Positions 48,801-60,303 of a stretch of 64,000 nucleotides of DNA are shown here, one piece after another. The stretch's first letter is position 1; each line of letters starts with the position of its first letter. The DNA lies in assembly GCA_016800925.1 (NCBI GenBank), contig JABCPU010000016.1, forward strand, positions 342,995-406,994. The letters run 5' to 3'. The stretch is from Suillus spraguei (taxonomy: Eukaryota; Basidiomycota; Agaricomycetes; Boletales; Suillaceae). A model generated the notes under the pieces. That model was given only the letters and a program-made list of their open reading frames with translations, was not told the DNA's origin and ran no database searches. Made by a program: the position numbers and the translations under genes.

Positions 48801-49160
48801 CACTGAAACTATGGAGATCGACGAGCCCGCTTTTATAGAGATAGGCAAAGTCTCAAATGATGACATCCTTGATACATTTATACCATTCTTCAAGGACATG
48901 GCAGGTAAATGGTTCTCTGTCTCTTGTAACCGGTTACTCAATATATTTGCAAAGGCCTACCTGATTATCCGTTCCATTCCGACACCCGTCCGGTCGCATT
49001 GACACTCCCAACTATTCCATCTTCTCATCATGCGAAACCTGCACCCCGAACAGTTGCCTCCCAAAAGCCGAACCTTAATGCATCCTCTAAAAAGGAAGCT
49101 TCCACGCCATCAGTCCCTGCCAAAACTGGCAAAAAAAGAAGTAGACATTCTCTAGTTTGA
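45845..49160 (+). CDS. UTP17: U3 snoRNP component Utp17/Nan1 (WDR75)
   Basis: Nan1/Utp17 belongs to the t-UTP subcomplex of the small-subunit processome and contributes to early pre-rRNA transcription and 18S processing in the nucleolus. ATG 45845 opens MAAVKVINHTPFAPRLPKD, then a Lys-rich basic stretch and WD40 blades: AFQLITVSLDGTIKVWDF, YTAGLAVSASGEWLIAVAGH, ALTCLAVHPLEDYFATGDAK, VSSIAFTMNGSYLLSGGEEA then LVIWQLYSGKKEFVPR, LSFSPSDDIQLVTTGEDKNI then KTWRI, and the later VALDGSVALYDSRSNALHL. The NYVGLGLADASF-type and LVWYPAPNRL segments suit WDR75. The tail is basic (KKRSRHSLV, stop 49158-49160). About nine introns; roughly 960 residues. Confidence 0.88.
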
Positions 49161-49404
49161 ATATAAACATCTATTATTGGGCACAAGGTGTAATCCGTGC
49201 AGCCCCGTGGATTTTTCATTGAGATTGTTGTTTCGGCACATCACATCTTATTTTTAAGCCGTTGTTGCATTTCAACGCTTCGCATCGCCACTACCATCAC
49301 ACTTTGCATGTCGCCGAAGTAGTCAAGTTTTCATACTGTTGTCGATACAAGGGATATTGTGTTGTGTATCATTTCATGCTTGTGTCGTAAAGATGATTGC
49401 CTTC

Positions 49405-50504
49405 TCAGCCACTGCTACACCCACTTCTCCCAGCGTCGCGTCCTCTCAGGGAATGCTTTAAGCTCAACAGGAGGGAAGCTCCGTGCATCACGTCCTGTGA
49501 AGGGGCGGGACCCACAGGCAAAGACGTGCTAACCTTTCCCGCGGCCAATGAGAGTAACGCAAGTGCTGAACTGGTACGTAGATTTGATGACCCAAACGGT
49601 GACCAGAGTCTGCTCAAGCCGGCGGCGCTACCATGATCTTTTTCTGCCCGTCTGCGTTTCGTCTGTCTGTTGCAAGCCCACTCGAGTGTTAGGCTTCTCT
49701 TACTATATCGTGCGTCCTTTTCATCGCGGGTAGGGCTACGAACTTCACATCCTCTGTCGGACACTGAACTTGGAGCCGTTGGTGATGAAGGGAGGTGTTG
49801 CCACAGTTCCTGAACGTCGGTTTTACTTCCCACTGTCAGTTGTGCTTCATCCTCCTCATGCAAAGCCTTGAGTGATCTCGAAGACATTAATGAACTTAGG
49901 AGAGGTTCGACCTGCAGCGACTTCTTCGGTAGATCATTGACATCACTTTCTCGTTCTTGCGGAGATGGTGTTGTGCGTGACTTCTCAGAATGAACAGATG
50001 GCATAATAACAGGCTGTAGAGTATCGTTTATCGATGGCGAAGAGACGCGCCGGAGTACTGATGGAGATTGCACAGGAAGCTGGTGATCTAGGATTTGGGA
50101 AAAACCATTCCGTATCTGAAGCGGTAAGGAAAGCGTGCTCAGTTTGCTACGTTTTGCATTCTGGCGCTTGTTTTGGAACCAGATCGTGATTGTTTTGTAG
50201 TCCCTGTTTATCAAGGTAAGCGGCCTATGTAGCGAGACAGTTTACTGACAGCCTCCTACATGCCAAGCTCGCCTGCAAGTTGGTTCTTCCTGTGCCTTGA
50301 CGGATGGGTGTCTTTTTGATAGAGCGATTCCAGACACATCAGCTGTTTGGATGACATACGGTGCCTCTTCTTCGAAGAGTCGATCTGTAGCTCTGGCTGA
50401 CTGTCATCGGGCAGCGGAGACGGTATCATGTTTTCTTTGTGTTGATTAGCAGTCGGGGTCGTGGATCTTCGCATTGAACGAGTGGAGCGGGTAGTAGATG
50501 CCAT
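49405..50504 (-). CDS. Homeodomain transcription factor (not mating type)
   Basis: A typical 60-residue homeodomain lies near the N-terminus: KKRHRMSSKQLMCLESLYQK, then RHRKNQLAGELGM, and after an intron (about 50206-50262) DYKTITIWFQNKRQNAKRSK. Trp48, Phe49, Asn51 and Arg53 are present. An intron splits the domain between helices 2 and 3. The remaining 270 residues are Ser/Pro-rich, with a basic RQTKRRRAEK patch. Unlike the HD1/HD2 pair it is a single gene with a short N-terminal leader. The best start is MASTTRSTRSMRRS (50504); another ATG at 50609 adds 35 residues. It is about 40 kb from the MIP gene. Target and role are unknown. It is the last intact gene before the repeat-rich region. 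Confidence 0.85.
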
Positions 50505-50609
50505 AGATATGTGCGTTATTGAGAGTAAGATAGGCTGTGGAGGATATGCGAGAATAGAATGATGATCCAAAGAAGTGTGTAACAGCGATTCAGTGGCTAG
50601 CAAGTCCAA

Positions 50610-51322
50610 CGCGTCGCGGTCACGTGGACAAAATCACTCAAAACGGCTTAGAATTTCGAACCAGGAAAGCCACTTTGAGCCCGTTCAGCAACCGAAATTT
50701 ACATATATGGTAACGGCGCTCGGCCGCGCCAGTCCCCGACACCTGTATGTATGGCAAGCGGGACTCCGGGAGTGAACAGCATTGCTAAGCGTATTTGTTT
50801 GGTGTCACATCCACCTGTCACACCCCCAACCACTGCTTGATAGATATGACCTAAATTATGCTTTCATAGTGATTCATTGCGATAAGGAATTCAAACCACT
50901 GGCTTAGTAGGTTGGTCTTTTTCACATCCAACACCATCATCAGCTTTGCAGTAGCAGTTGTTCCACGTGTCTGATAAGCTGATCAAAACATCGTACCAGT
51001 ACGAAAATTTAGCTAATAGATGTGTCATACTGAGCACATGGCACTTTTCACACACGCCGTTTGTGTGTGGCTTGAGTTGGCAGTCCTGTGCCAGCCATTG
51101 TCTTTGTGAGTCAGTTAGCCTCACTCGCCGCTCTTTCCAATCGAATGCAGGTGGTGTCGAACTGATCATGACCAACTCGCTGTCCCTCAGTTCTGAGTAT
51201 CAAATTTCAGAGCTACTTCAAGGTAACAGGTATCATATTTTCATCATACAAGAATTTAAGGAGGTGAACATGACCGAAATTTTGAGATACATGCTCTGAC
51301 CACTTTCAGGTCTCTCAGTCCA
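50610..51322. other. Gap between last conserved gene and repeat-rich region
   Basis: Promoter side of the homeodomain gene, then sequence without recognised coding potential. Conserved genes stop here; everything to the right carries repeats or relics. Confidence 0.5.
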
Positions 51323-51433
51323 TCAGTCACACATCGCGAAAGCATCTCTCGCAAAGGCATTTTTCTTCGCAGGAGATTGGTCCTTGGCATCTTCAGACAC
51401 TTTCCTTTTACCTTTGGGATCGCAAATCATTGG

Positions 51434-53320
51434 TGTAAAGATACAACCTAACCTGGGCTGTAGATAAACTACCTCCTAAGTTAGTATGTGTGGTCTTGCG
51501 CTCCATCTAGTCTGCTTCACTTGCGAAACAAGAGTGTTCAACCCTAAAGGGGGATGCCTGTTAGTATAGTTAAATCCAACTCAAACCAGTGAGAAAAAGT
51601 AGCGTTGTAGTCAGCAGTAAGTTGCTGTGGTCAGTGATGATGCCGCCGGAACTAGCGTCATATGGAGTGGTGCTACCGTGGTTGAGATAAAGTCAGTAAC
51701 AGTAACATTGAGTGAGCGGTGGCAAGCAATGATATCAGCAGTAGCAGTAAGGTTGCGAGTGGTGCAAAGAAACAGCAAAGAAGGCCGTGGTACTTTCAGC
51801 GGTAAAGTAGTGGTGTGATGAACAAACTCACGCTGAGCTTAAAATGGCACATTTTCATATAGGTGTCACATGGCTATCATTATCCTTACCTTTTGGCTTC
51901 ACCATCCTACTTTACCATGTGTTTACCCCTATCTAACGGTATCGTTCCGCACTCCAGAAGCCTTGTTGCAGCTTAACAGCTGTACTGCGGCAACTTTCCC
52001 ATGAAGCGGTGATCTTCAGCAATCTCTGCGAACCCATTAGGCATCCACAAGCAAGATTCACCACCCATCCTATGTCCATCCAGTCTCGCCGGTACATGAT
52101 GTTTTGTAAACTGTAGTGCAGTCTTATTACATGTCTGCTGCGTGTTAATCATATCCCTTCCGTTTCTGTAGCTATTCCTTTCATATAAAATTCCTAGGTA
52201 CCCGTACTCTTTCCTTACTTCCCTCCTATAGTACACACAGTACTTAGGAATAGTCACCACTACTGTCACTACGAAATAAAGTCCTTTACTGAAGTTACTG
52301 TCTCTAAGAATTGCTTTACTGCTGCATGCACCACCGCTCGTTACCGCTTTCCTGCGCTTCACACTAGCGCTAGCGCTTTCTCACACTTCATCGCTACACT
52401 ACCGCTTGTTTTACCGCAGAAGTTCCCACGCTTACCGCAGTTTTACCACTTGTACTACCGCAGTTTTACTGTTCACGCTACCGCTTGTCTACCGCATTCC
52501 CACGCTTACTGCTAGTTTTACCGCAAGTTTCCCACGGACCGGAGTATTACCGCTAGCATCTCGCTACCTCCGACGGCATTCTCGCACCACAGGTTGGGCA
52601 ATATCGAACTATACTAACTTAGCATTCCCTTTAGGGTCGAATGTTCTTGCCTTCGCAAGTGAAGCAGACTAGGTAGAGCGCAAGACTCGCATACTAGCTT
52701 AGGCTGTGGTTTATCTACAGCCCAGGCTAGATTGTATCTTTACAGCGGTGTGTGAGAAGTTCAATAAAAATAGCAATCAAGAGTCCAGCGGTAACGGTGA
52801 AAGAGCAAGATTGATTAACGAGCGGTAAAGAACTTTAAAGACTAAGTCTACTACTGGGTGGTTCCAGAGCTAGACACTAATCCTGACCTATAGTACATGC
52901 AATGGGGTAAAATCAGGTACTGTATCGTGCGGGGTACGCAGTGCTTATATCCTAAATCATATGTATTCGGAATGCTCTAGGCGAGATCAGTAGCGCTCAA
53001 GTATAGTAACTGCCATATGTAAACATAGTGCGAGGCAGCTGCGGCACGAGGCGACATGTAATAAGACTTGCCATGGAATCAGTGATAATGAACATAAAAC
53101 AAACAATGCACCAAATGGAGCTATGCAGACGTGGCAAGGACATGGAAGGACATCAGTACATGGAATGTGGTGCAGCATTTGGTATGGTGTGCAGTAAGCA
53201 TGAGATGCTGCCAGCAATGCTAAAGGAGTGAGATGGCCTTTGGACTGGTGGAGATTCTATAGATGTGAGACATGCACCAAAAGATAGGGTTTTAAGGCCA
53301 GCACCAATATGTTCATTACA
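51434..53320 (+). repeat. LTR1 copy A (solo LTR, itself interrupted)
   Basis: This copy starts TGTAAAGATACAACC and ends ATGTTCATTACA, with TG...CA ends. It is flanked on both sides by the 4-bp duplication TTGG (51430-51433 and 53321-53324). A second LTR1 is inserted within it at 51814-52744; without that, its own length is about 952 bp. No internal retroelement genes remain, so it is a solo LTR formed by recombination. It sits in the last exon of the broken gene. Confidence 0.85.
51814..52744 (-). repeat. LTR1 copy B nested in copy A
   Basis: This reverse-oriented copy starts TGTGATGAAC and ends TATCTTTACA (931 bp). Flanks are GTGG (51810-51813) and GCGG (52745-52748), a 4-bp duplication with one later change. 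It is the most diverged LTR1 copy and contains a dense cluster of TACCGC motifs (about 52330-52560). Confidence 0.78.
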
Positions 53321-53324
53321 TTGG

Positions 53325-54547
53325 CTTCATGTAAGTGTCGCAAGGCAGCAACTGCATGCAATGCAGGATCATTTGGTAGGTGCGGGAACCAAATTTGTCC
53401 TGGTCACTCATGCTAGGGTCCTTCTTAAACTTGGCTGGTATGCTCCATCTGTTGAATATTGCATCAGCTCATGTCATTATGCAGGAATCAGGCCCTGTGG
53501 CGATGCACAACTTGATGTATGCCTCGAGTTTGACAAATCGTGCTCCGGCCAACTTCTCAGCATAGTCTTGTGGGTGGATGAATGTCCCATGCTCATCATA
53601 AACGTCGGGGACCTCTACTTTGGTCTCCAGGAGTGGACCAAGCCCTGTGTACCACGCAAGAGGGTTGTGGAGATTGCAAATACGTAGCACATCTGGAGCT
53701 ACACACCATGTTGTCAGCCCTTCCTCCAGTCTACAATGAATCAGTGAATACTTACCTGCAGCATTACCTGTGCTTGGCCCTCCATTGCTGTTGTTTGCAG
53801 TTGCCCTGCCTTGCTTATTCGCCAAGGACTTAGCTTGACCTGCGAAATCAGGAGTCAATGATAAGTCCTTTTCACATGCTGACTCAACCTTACTTGGGCT
53901 AATTAACACACTGGACTCTTCATCTATTCCATGTCAAAATCAGCAGGCATCATGATGCGCATGTGAGGCCACTTACTTCCAATGTCACCCTGCTTGACAC
54001 GAGGCACAATGCTTGAAGCCTGTTGCTCGGTAGGCAAATTCCGAAACATCAGTTTGGACTGGACCAGCAAGACATAGAAGTCTTCCTCAGTGTGGGTGTA
54101 CCCACACATGAACAGTGAGACAATCCCTCGTGTTGAATTGGGCACACCTATCTGACCATCAGACACACATACAGCCTCATATATTTTGTATGCTTACCTG
54201 CATTGCATGTGTCCTCAACATCGGTTATTAACATGGACAGAAGGTCAAAGAACCTCGCAGACATGGTGAGGACCTCTTCTGGGTACTGGTCGCTCTCCTC
54301 ATCATCGGGCAACAGAGGGTGGATTTCAAAATGAGCTCGTGCCTTTCTCAGGACCAAGACATCGAGATTTGTTGTTATGTCAGGACATGCTCACTGACTT
54401 GCATTAATAGATGGTATGTACCCCGGAGTCCAGCATCCCAAAATAAGGACCGATGTGTGTGTACATACCATTCACATCCAGGATGGCCGGAAACTTAAAG
54501 ACAAGTAGATTGCCGTCTTTATCAGCCCAGTAAACTGCCTTGTCCCC
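53325..54547 (-). other. Exons of the broken gene between the two LTRs
   Basis: This segment carries the middle exons of the broken minus-strand gene, separated by short GT-AG introns, for example a donor after DTCNA near 54198 joined to IGVPNSTRG near 54150. Reading frames are still open across each exon, so decay has been slight outside the insertions. Confidence 0.6.
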
Positions 54548-55598
54548 TGTCATATACCATACTTCTGATCTCAGATCTGATCAGATCCAATTGATCCTAC
54601 TTCCGTCCGGTGTAACAGACAAACTCAGGCTGACCTTAAAACAGTAGTTTTTGCATAGTGTCTCTTACTTAGGCTTTCCTTACCTTAGGTCCACATTTTG
54701 GCTGATTACATAAGAACCTGACCTTGCACCTGTCTTTACACCACTTCACCACTAGCAGTAGCAGTCTGAGACTTACTTTTTGAATAATGATTTTACTCCT
54801 CTGAGCTCTGAGCCTTGGACCAGCAACCGTTGGGTTGAATAGCAGCTAGGCAGCATTCAACATATATCTGCACCCCAGCAGAGTTGTGTTACCCACACCG
54901 GTCCACAGATCCTGTCCGGATCACCCATCCAAAAGTGCCCACTTCTCGCACTCTAACTCCCTTGTGGATATCTGCATCTATCTCCTTTTGTCATTCCTCC
55001 TATTTCCGGTATTCTGGCTGTGTATATTTCTGTCCTGTTTCATTGATCCATTACCTGTGTTTCATCTCCGACTCATGCTTACTGATCCGCTGTGCATTAA
55101 CTAATAGACTTCCGTTATACATTGTACATAGCCCTCAGTCCCGGACTCATTGATTATCCATGCTAGTTACTTACAGTATATAAACCACTTGTAGATCTCC
55201 ATAGAACCTTAGTTCGAATATCATCTTAGATTCTGCTCATTCCGTTCCTCCAGACTTGAGTTACTTCCAACTCCAGTTTATCTTCTGAGACTTAGGATTG
55301 ATTCCTACAGTCTACATCTCCGACTCTACCTTTGGTAGTCTACTTCTGTTAGTTTCTAGTTAAGGGACTTGTTCTAAGACTAGTCTTAATCCTCATTCCA
55401 TCTCCACGTTCCAGATAACCTTCAGACATGTCATATCCAAAACCTTCGGATGACCGGATCCACCATGCTACCACTTCCGGATCTTCAGACATATATCCTC
55501 CCTCTGAAATAAGGGGCATTACTCGGGAAAGGGGCACAGTGCACGCACTGAGGCCAAAGTTCTTCGGATTTCTTACCCTTTGAGTATGGTCTTAACAT
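54548..55598 (+). repeat. LTR2 copy A (solo LTR, 5-bp target duplication)
   Basis: This 1051-bp copy starts TGTCATATACC and ends TGGTCTTAACA. It is flanked by the exact 5-bp duplication TCCCC (54543-54547 and 55599-55603). No internal domain is present. Two other LTR2 copies in the window support both ends. It lies inside a coding exon of the broken gene. Confidence 0.87.
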
Positions 55599-55839
55599 CC
55601 CCCATCTGCATGAACATTGGCCATGGATTGATAGCAAATGGAACAGAGTCACAGACTTCTAGCATCAGTGTGCCAGGGTTGGTCATATAAGCCTGGAGGC
55701 AAAGGTGAAGAGGCATCTCGGTGGCACTTCCCTTATCTGCACCAGTGGCGCCAGCCTCGTCGTCAAAAGGGGTGGGTTCACGAGATGTCAGACATGAATG
55801 CGGTGATTCAGACTCTGCTGGAGAGGTGTCTGCAGGCAT

Positions 55840-56270
55840 GGTTTCAGGTTACTACTTAGTCGAAGTGCATCAGGTGTGTGTGGGGGGGGGACGTTTTCTG
55901 CTAGCATGATTTGGATGCTAGCATCTTGTCTTTAACTAAACATGTGTTCCAGCTTCAGACCTTTACCCTTCCATGAATTCCATGTGGATACAGAAATTTC
56001 AAGATCTTATCGCAAGATCTCGTTTGCGATCATGCACCAAACTGTTGCTGTCAATGTCTGCAATCTTCAATTTTATCTGTGTTCAGGACACTCCTTACAC
56101 CCAAAGTATTGTGAAACCTGACAACCTGCCAAAAATACAGTCAAGGTGTTGTCTGTGCAATCTCAGATTTCACGTGTTCAAATCATCAGATGACATAATC
56201 TCTCAGTCTCTGCCCAAAGTTCAATCAATTGGTCTATTGTATCTCAGTGGCAAAATACTTGTAATCTACC
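55840..56270. other. Unassigned sequence between broken gene and LTR1 copy C
   Basis: About 430 bp with a G run at about 55883-55891 and no supported coding sequence. It may hold 5' exons of the broken gene, but none could be joined. Confidence 0.35.
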
Positions 56271-56274
56271 CGTT

Positions 56275-57237
56275 GTAATGAACATATTGGCACTGGGCTT
56301 AAAACCCCACCTTTTGACACTCATCTCACGTCTACAGGAGTTACCACTTGTCCATGGCTGTCTTACCCCTTTAGCAGTACCGGTGGCATCCCATGCTTAC
56401 CGCACACCGTACCGACTGCCGCACCACATTCCACGTACTGATGTCCTTCCATGTCCTTGCCACATCCACATAGCTCCATTTGGAGCATCATTTGTTTTCT
56501 GTTCGTTATCACTGATTCCATGGCAAGCCTTATTACATGTTGCCTCGTGCCGCAGCGCCTCGTGCTATGTTTACTTACGGTGGTTACTACACTCCAGCGC
56601 TACTGATCTTGCCTAGAGTATTCCGAGTACATATGATTTAGGATATAAGCACTGCGTACCCCGCACGATAGAAGTACCTGATTTTACACCATTGCACATA
56701 CTATAAGCCAGGATTATTGTCTAGCTCTGGATCTACCCAGTAGTGGACATAATCTTTAAAGTTTCCTTATTGCTTGTTAATCTATCACGCTCATTCTCCA
56801 TTACCGCTGGCATACCGCTGAACTTTTGACAGTTAATTTGACTGAACTTCTCATGCACCGCTGCTTTACCACTGAAAGTACTGCAGCTTTCATTACTGTT
56901 TCCTTGCACTGCTCGCAACCTTACTGCTACCGCTGATACCATTGCTCGACATCGCTCGCTTGACGCAACTGTTACTGACCATATCTCGACCACGGTAGCA
57001 CCGCTACACATGACACTAGTTCCGGCAGTTTCATCGCTGACCATGGCAACTTACTGCTGACCTCGACGCTTGTTTCGCACATAAGTTAGACTCGAACTTG
57101 ACCATACTAATAGGCATCCCCCTTTAGGGTCGAACGCTCTTGTTCTCACAAGTGAAGCAGACTAGACGGAGCGCAAGATTCACATACTAGTTTAGGCAGT
57201 GGTTTATCTACAGCCCAAGCTAGGTTGTATCTTTACA
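56275..57237 (-). repeat. LTR1 copy C (intact solo LTR)
   Basis: Reverse-oriented, starting TGTAATGAACAT and ending ATCTTTACA, 963 bp. It is flanked by the exact 4-bp duplication CCGT (56271-56274 and 57238-57241). With copy A it defines LTR1 length and a 4-bp target duplication. Confidence 0.88.
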
Positions 57238-57241
57238 CCGT

Positions 57242-57720
57242 GACTCCCAGTATTCCCTAATAAATCAAGACTCAGTGTCCTTGCATCTGACACAAGCCAT
57301 TCAGCCAATTCAACATCCTCTGCATACACAGTGATCACTCCACGGTCCTTTACAATTGTTTCAACTGTTCCTGTATGAGATGAGCATGCAAAACACACGA
57401 GAAGAAGCGAGACACACAAGTGTATTAATCTTCATTGGTGAGGAGCTCATCCATGGCAAGTAACACCCCACTATTTGGATGTCTGGTGTAGGGAATGCCA
57501 AATGCGATGATGTCGGCACCACTCATGACATCGAAACCAGGCATGGGGCGCCCTTGCCTGTGCACTTTGAAAATGTTAGTCTGCATACCTAGTTTATCAT
57601 GTATGACCACACACTGAAAATGAACGCCCCATTGCCATCAAATATCCATGATGGAGGAGGACATTGTACTGTAGGTCAAGCAAGTACTTTGGAGATGCAA
57701 AGAAAACTTCACAGGTGAGG
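57242..57720 (-). pseudogene. Coding relic, function unknown
   Basis: On the minus strand an exon ends near 57425 with ADIIAFGIPYTRHPNSGVLL and MDELLTNED; an intron-like gap leads to GTVETIVKDRGVITVYAEDV and ELAEWLVSDARTLSLDLLGN, which runs into the LTR1 copy C junction at 57241. Upstream of 57610 the frame extends through FASPKYLLDLQYNVLLHHGY. I do not recognise it. It may be another gene cut by LTR1. Confidence 0.4.
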
Positions 57721-57866
57721 TCAGTTGAGAAACTCGAGGCATTTCAACCAAAGGTGAGAAAGGGGGAACACACTCATAAACAAGGACTTTATTGAATCAG
57801 ACATCTGCCCTTGTGGTGTTCAGGCTGTTGGACAGCTGCCAGTGTGCCGGTCTGAAAAATTGAGAC

Positions 57867-58419
57867 ATGGTTGTCGCAAGGGCCACCAGTAATTTTCAGC
57901 GGCACCTTTTGAGTCAGGAGGTGGCCAGACATAACTTGTCAGCATTTGATTTTGTGAATTACACAGACCATCATAACACCAATATCAGGTGGAAATCGCA
58001 CCCCCTTCATGGACCATACGTGCACACAATGCCTTCACTGGCAAGCAACAACATCATACTGAATGCCAATCAAACTGAGTCCCTTATCTCCTATGAATGA
58101 TTACTCACCATGGCTGCATCATCCTCAGTTGATCGGCGACAGCGTGCAGGTGTCACCAATGGCCACCATTTCCGCAGTTTTTGAGGCACTATCGGTGTCT
58201 ATGTCAGAGCTTGGGGCAGCAAATCTGGACTCTTGGACATATAATCCACATGAATGGGGGCAGGTTATTGCTTCCTATAGCGCTAATTCCCTCTCTGAAG
58301 GTGATTCTTCACTCCGTTCCTTATTGGAGCAATGTATGGAGCTGGGGAGTAAGGACATCACCATCAGTTTTCAAATGATGGTGACCCACATCAAATTAGC
58401 GGTAAACATCCAGCAGTAA
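57867..58419 (+). other. Open frames without recognised product
   Basis: Two consecutive plus-strand open stretches: one with NFQRHLLSQEVARHNLSAFD (57867-58100), the other with MATISAVFEALSVSMSELGA and SLLEQCMELGSKDITISFQM (58063-58419). They overlap in different frames and could be neighbouring exons. No motif identifies them; TE-associated gene remains are the likeliest explanation. Confidence 0.35.
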
Positions 58420-58439
58420 GTCCTCACATTTTTGAACTC

Positions 58440-59339
58440 TTATGTGCCCATTAATGTGATGGTGTTTAGCATTCAACTATGAGGGCTCAAACTCTGCAAG
58501 AGTAATACAATGCAGAAATCGCCCCCCTTCAAATCAAGCCCAGTTACTGCACCTTCCAGCATTGGCATACAACTGGGACTAAGTTTGCAGCCCTGGCGGG
58601 TGGTGGTACTGTTTACTTTCTTGTCTTGGTGGCGGGTCTAGGCCTCAGGACATCACTGGCTTCCATGCTAGGGGACCTTGCCTGCCATCTTGGAAATGCC
58701 TTGAGGCACCTGGATCCTGGTAAGGACATCTGCAATGCCTCATGTTTTCTAAACTTACCCCAAAGCAGATACCATGATTGGATGCATCATCATTGACAAG
58801 ATAATCTCAGTCATTCATATGCTCCGGGGCATGTTTCCCATAACAATTGATCCCTTGTTTCCATCCTCTATTCTGGCCTCACATAATCTTCCTTCTCTGA
58901 TTGGACTGCGCCAACATTGCCATTTCAACCTTTTCTTCAACTCCTTCATTTTCAAGTGAGTATATAATTGTCGGAAAAAGTTATTTTGGTTGGCATGCCT
59001 TATAGGGCATTGTAAGCCCTCAATTGACCGACCTCATTTGAAGTGTCTTGGAATCGGACCCAAAAATATTGCAAGCGGAGTTTAATTAGGACTTGCATCC
59101 TGATTACAACCTGATTTGGAGACAGATTAGGGATAAATTTTGAGAAAAGCATCGTTTACGGTGCCTTGTAAGCCCCTTGCAACATAATTGTAAGTCCTTT
59201 CCAATTGACTTGGAAATTTTTTGGGTTGTCTTGCAACCCCTCAATTAGCCTCAGGAGGGGTCCCTTGCACAGCACATTTAAAATCTCCAACAATATATTT
59301 GATGTCTTTGATATGACTGATGGAATCCAATAAGCACAT
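58440..59339. repeat. Low-coding stretch with short diverged direct repeats
   Basis: No gene supported. From about 59000 to 59260 related phrases recur, such as TTGTAAGCCCTCAATTGACC, CTTGTAAGCCCCTTGCAA and CTTGCAACCCCTCAATTAGCC, suggesting an old tandem repeat or an unidentified element fragment. Confidence 0.4.
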
Positions 59340-59901
59340 TGTAATGAACACATTGGCACTGGCCTTAAAACCATATATTTTGGCGCACGTCTCATGTCTA
59401 TAGGAATCTCCACCAGTCCAAAAAGCCGTCTTACTCCTTTAGCATTGCTGGCAGCATCTCACGCTTACCACACACCGTACCGACTGCTGCACCACATTCC
59501 ACATACTGGTGTCCTCCCATGTCCTTGCCACGTCCGCATAGCTCCATTTGGTGCATTGTTTGTTTTATGTTGTTATCACTGATTCCACAGCAAGTCTTAT
59601 TACATGTCGCCTTGTGCCATGCTGCCTTGTGCTACATTTACATACAGCGGTTACTGCACTCGAGTGCTACTGATCTTGCCTAGAGCATTCCGAGTACATA
59701 CAATTTAGGATATAAGCACCGCGTACCCCAACACTACATTTGCACATTGGTTTGACTTGAACTTGACCATACTAACAGGCATCCCCCTTTAGGGTCAATG
59801 CTCTTGCCTTGCAAGTGAAGCAGACTAGATGGAGCGCAAGACCACACATACTAATTTAGGAGGTAGTTTATCTACAGCCCAGGTTAGGTTGTATCTTTAC
59901 A
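59340..59901 (-). repeat. LTR1 copy D (internally deleted)
   Basis: It starts TGTAATGAACACATTGG and ends ATCTTTACA, but is only 562 bp; about 400 bp of the middle is missing around 59735. Flanking 4-mers (ACAT and ATGT) do not match, so its history involves more than insertion. Confidence 0.78.
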
Positions 59902-60303
59902 ATGTTTAGATTGTAGAGCATTCCCACTCACCCTGGATCAACAATGGTTTATTAGCTCTGATGTTCCTCAGCAAGATCTTTGGTCTGTATTTCCACTGAA
60001 GTCATCAACACATCATATGATGGAAGCCAGTTGGAGAATAGCAAAATTCTGATGCCTCAGGAAAGTGCAATGGATACGGTATGGACCGAGCATGAGCGCG
60101 AGCTTGTAGCAAATGCAGAGGAGGTAAACAATGTTGACAGCCTATGGTCAAAGGTAATGTTACATCATTCAAACTGCTGATGAAGCTGACATGCCTAAGC
60201 TCAAGGTTTTTATGTCGTTGGAGTGAAGCTCACCAATTCATATATCTTTATACCTAACTCATTAGTGGGAAGGTGAGTAACTACTTTTCTCTACCTCATA
60301 ACT
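59902..60303. other. Unassigned sequence
   Basis: About 400 bp between LTR1 copy D and the next open frame. A short frame at 59980-60180 (SAMDTVWTEHERELVANAEE) may be an exon relic of the following fragment. Nothing more can be said. Confidence 0.3.

Larger units (their letters stand above)
51323..55839 (-). pseudogene. Multi-exon gene of unknown function broken by two LTR insertions
   Basis: On the minus strand a coding sequence can be followed from ATG 55839 (MPADTSPAESESPHSCLTSR, then FDDEAGATGADKGSATEM and NPWPMFMQMGD). It is cut by an LTR2 copy (54548-55598). Beyond it the same frame resumes as KAVYWADKDGNLLVFKFPAI. Later exons read HFEIHPLLPDDEESDQYPEE, VPNSTRGIVSLFMCGYTHTE, LLVQSKLMFRNLPTEQQASS and CVAPDVLRICNLHNPLAWYT then GPLLETKVEVPDVYDEHG. 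The last exon (QMILHCMQLLPCDTYMKP) is cut by LTR1 (51434-53320) and resumes as MICDPKGKRKVSEDAKDQS to a stop at 51323-51325. Removing each insert plus one target duplication restores the frame exactly. I do not recognise the family. Confidence 0.72.

Noticed and set aside
59980..60180. Separate small gene
   Set aside because: Only 66 codons with no motif; could be an exon relic of the neighbouring fragment but cannot be joined.
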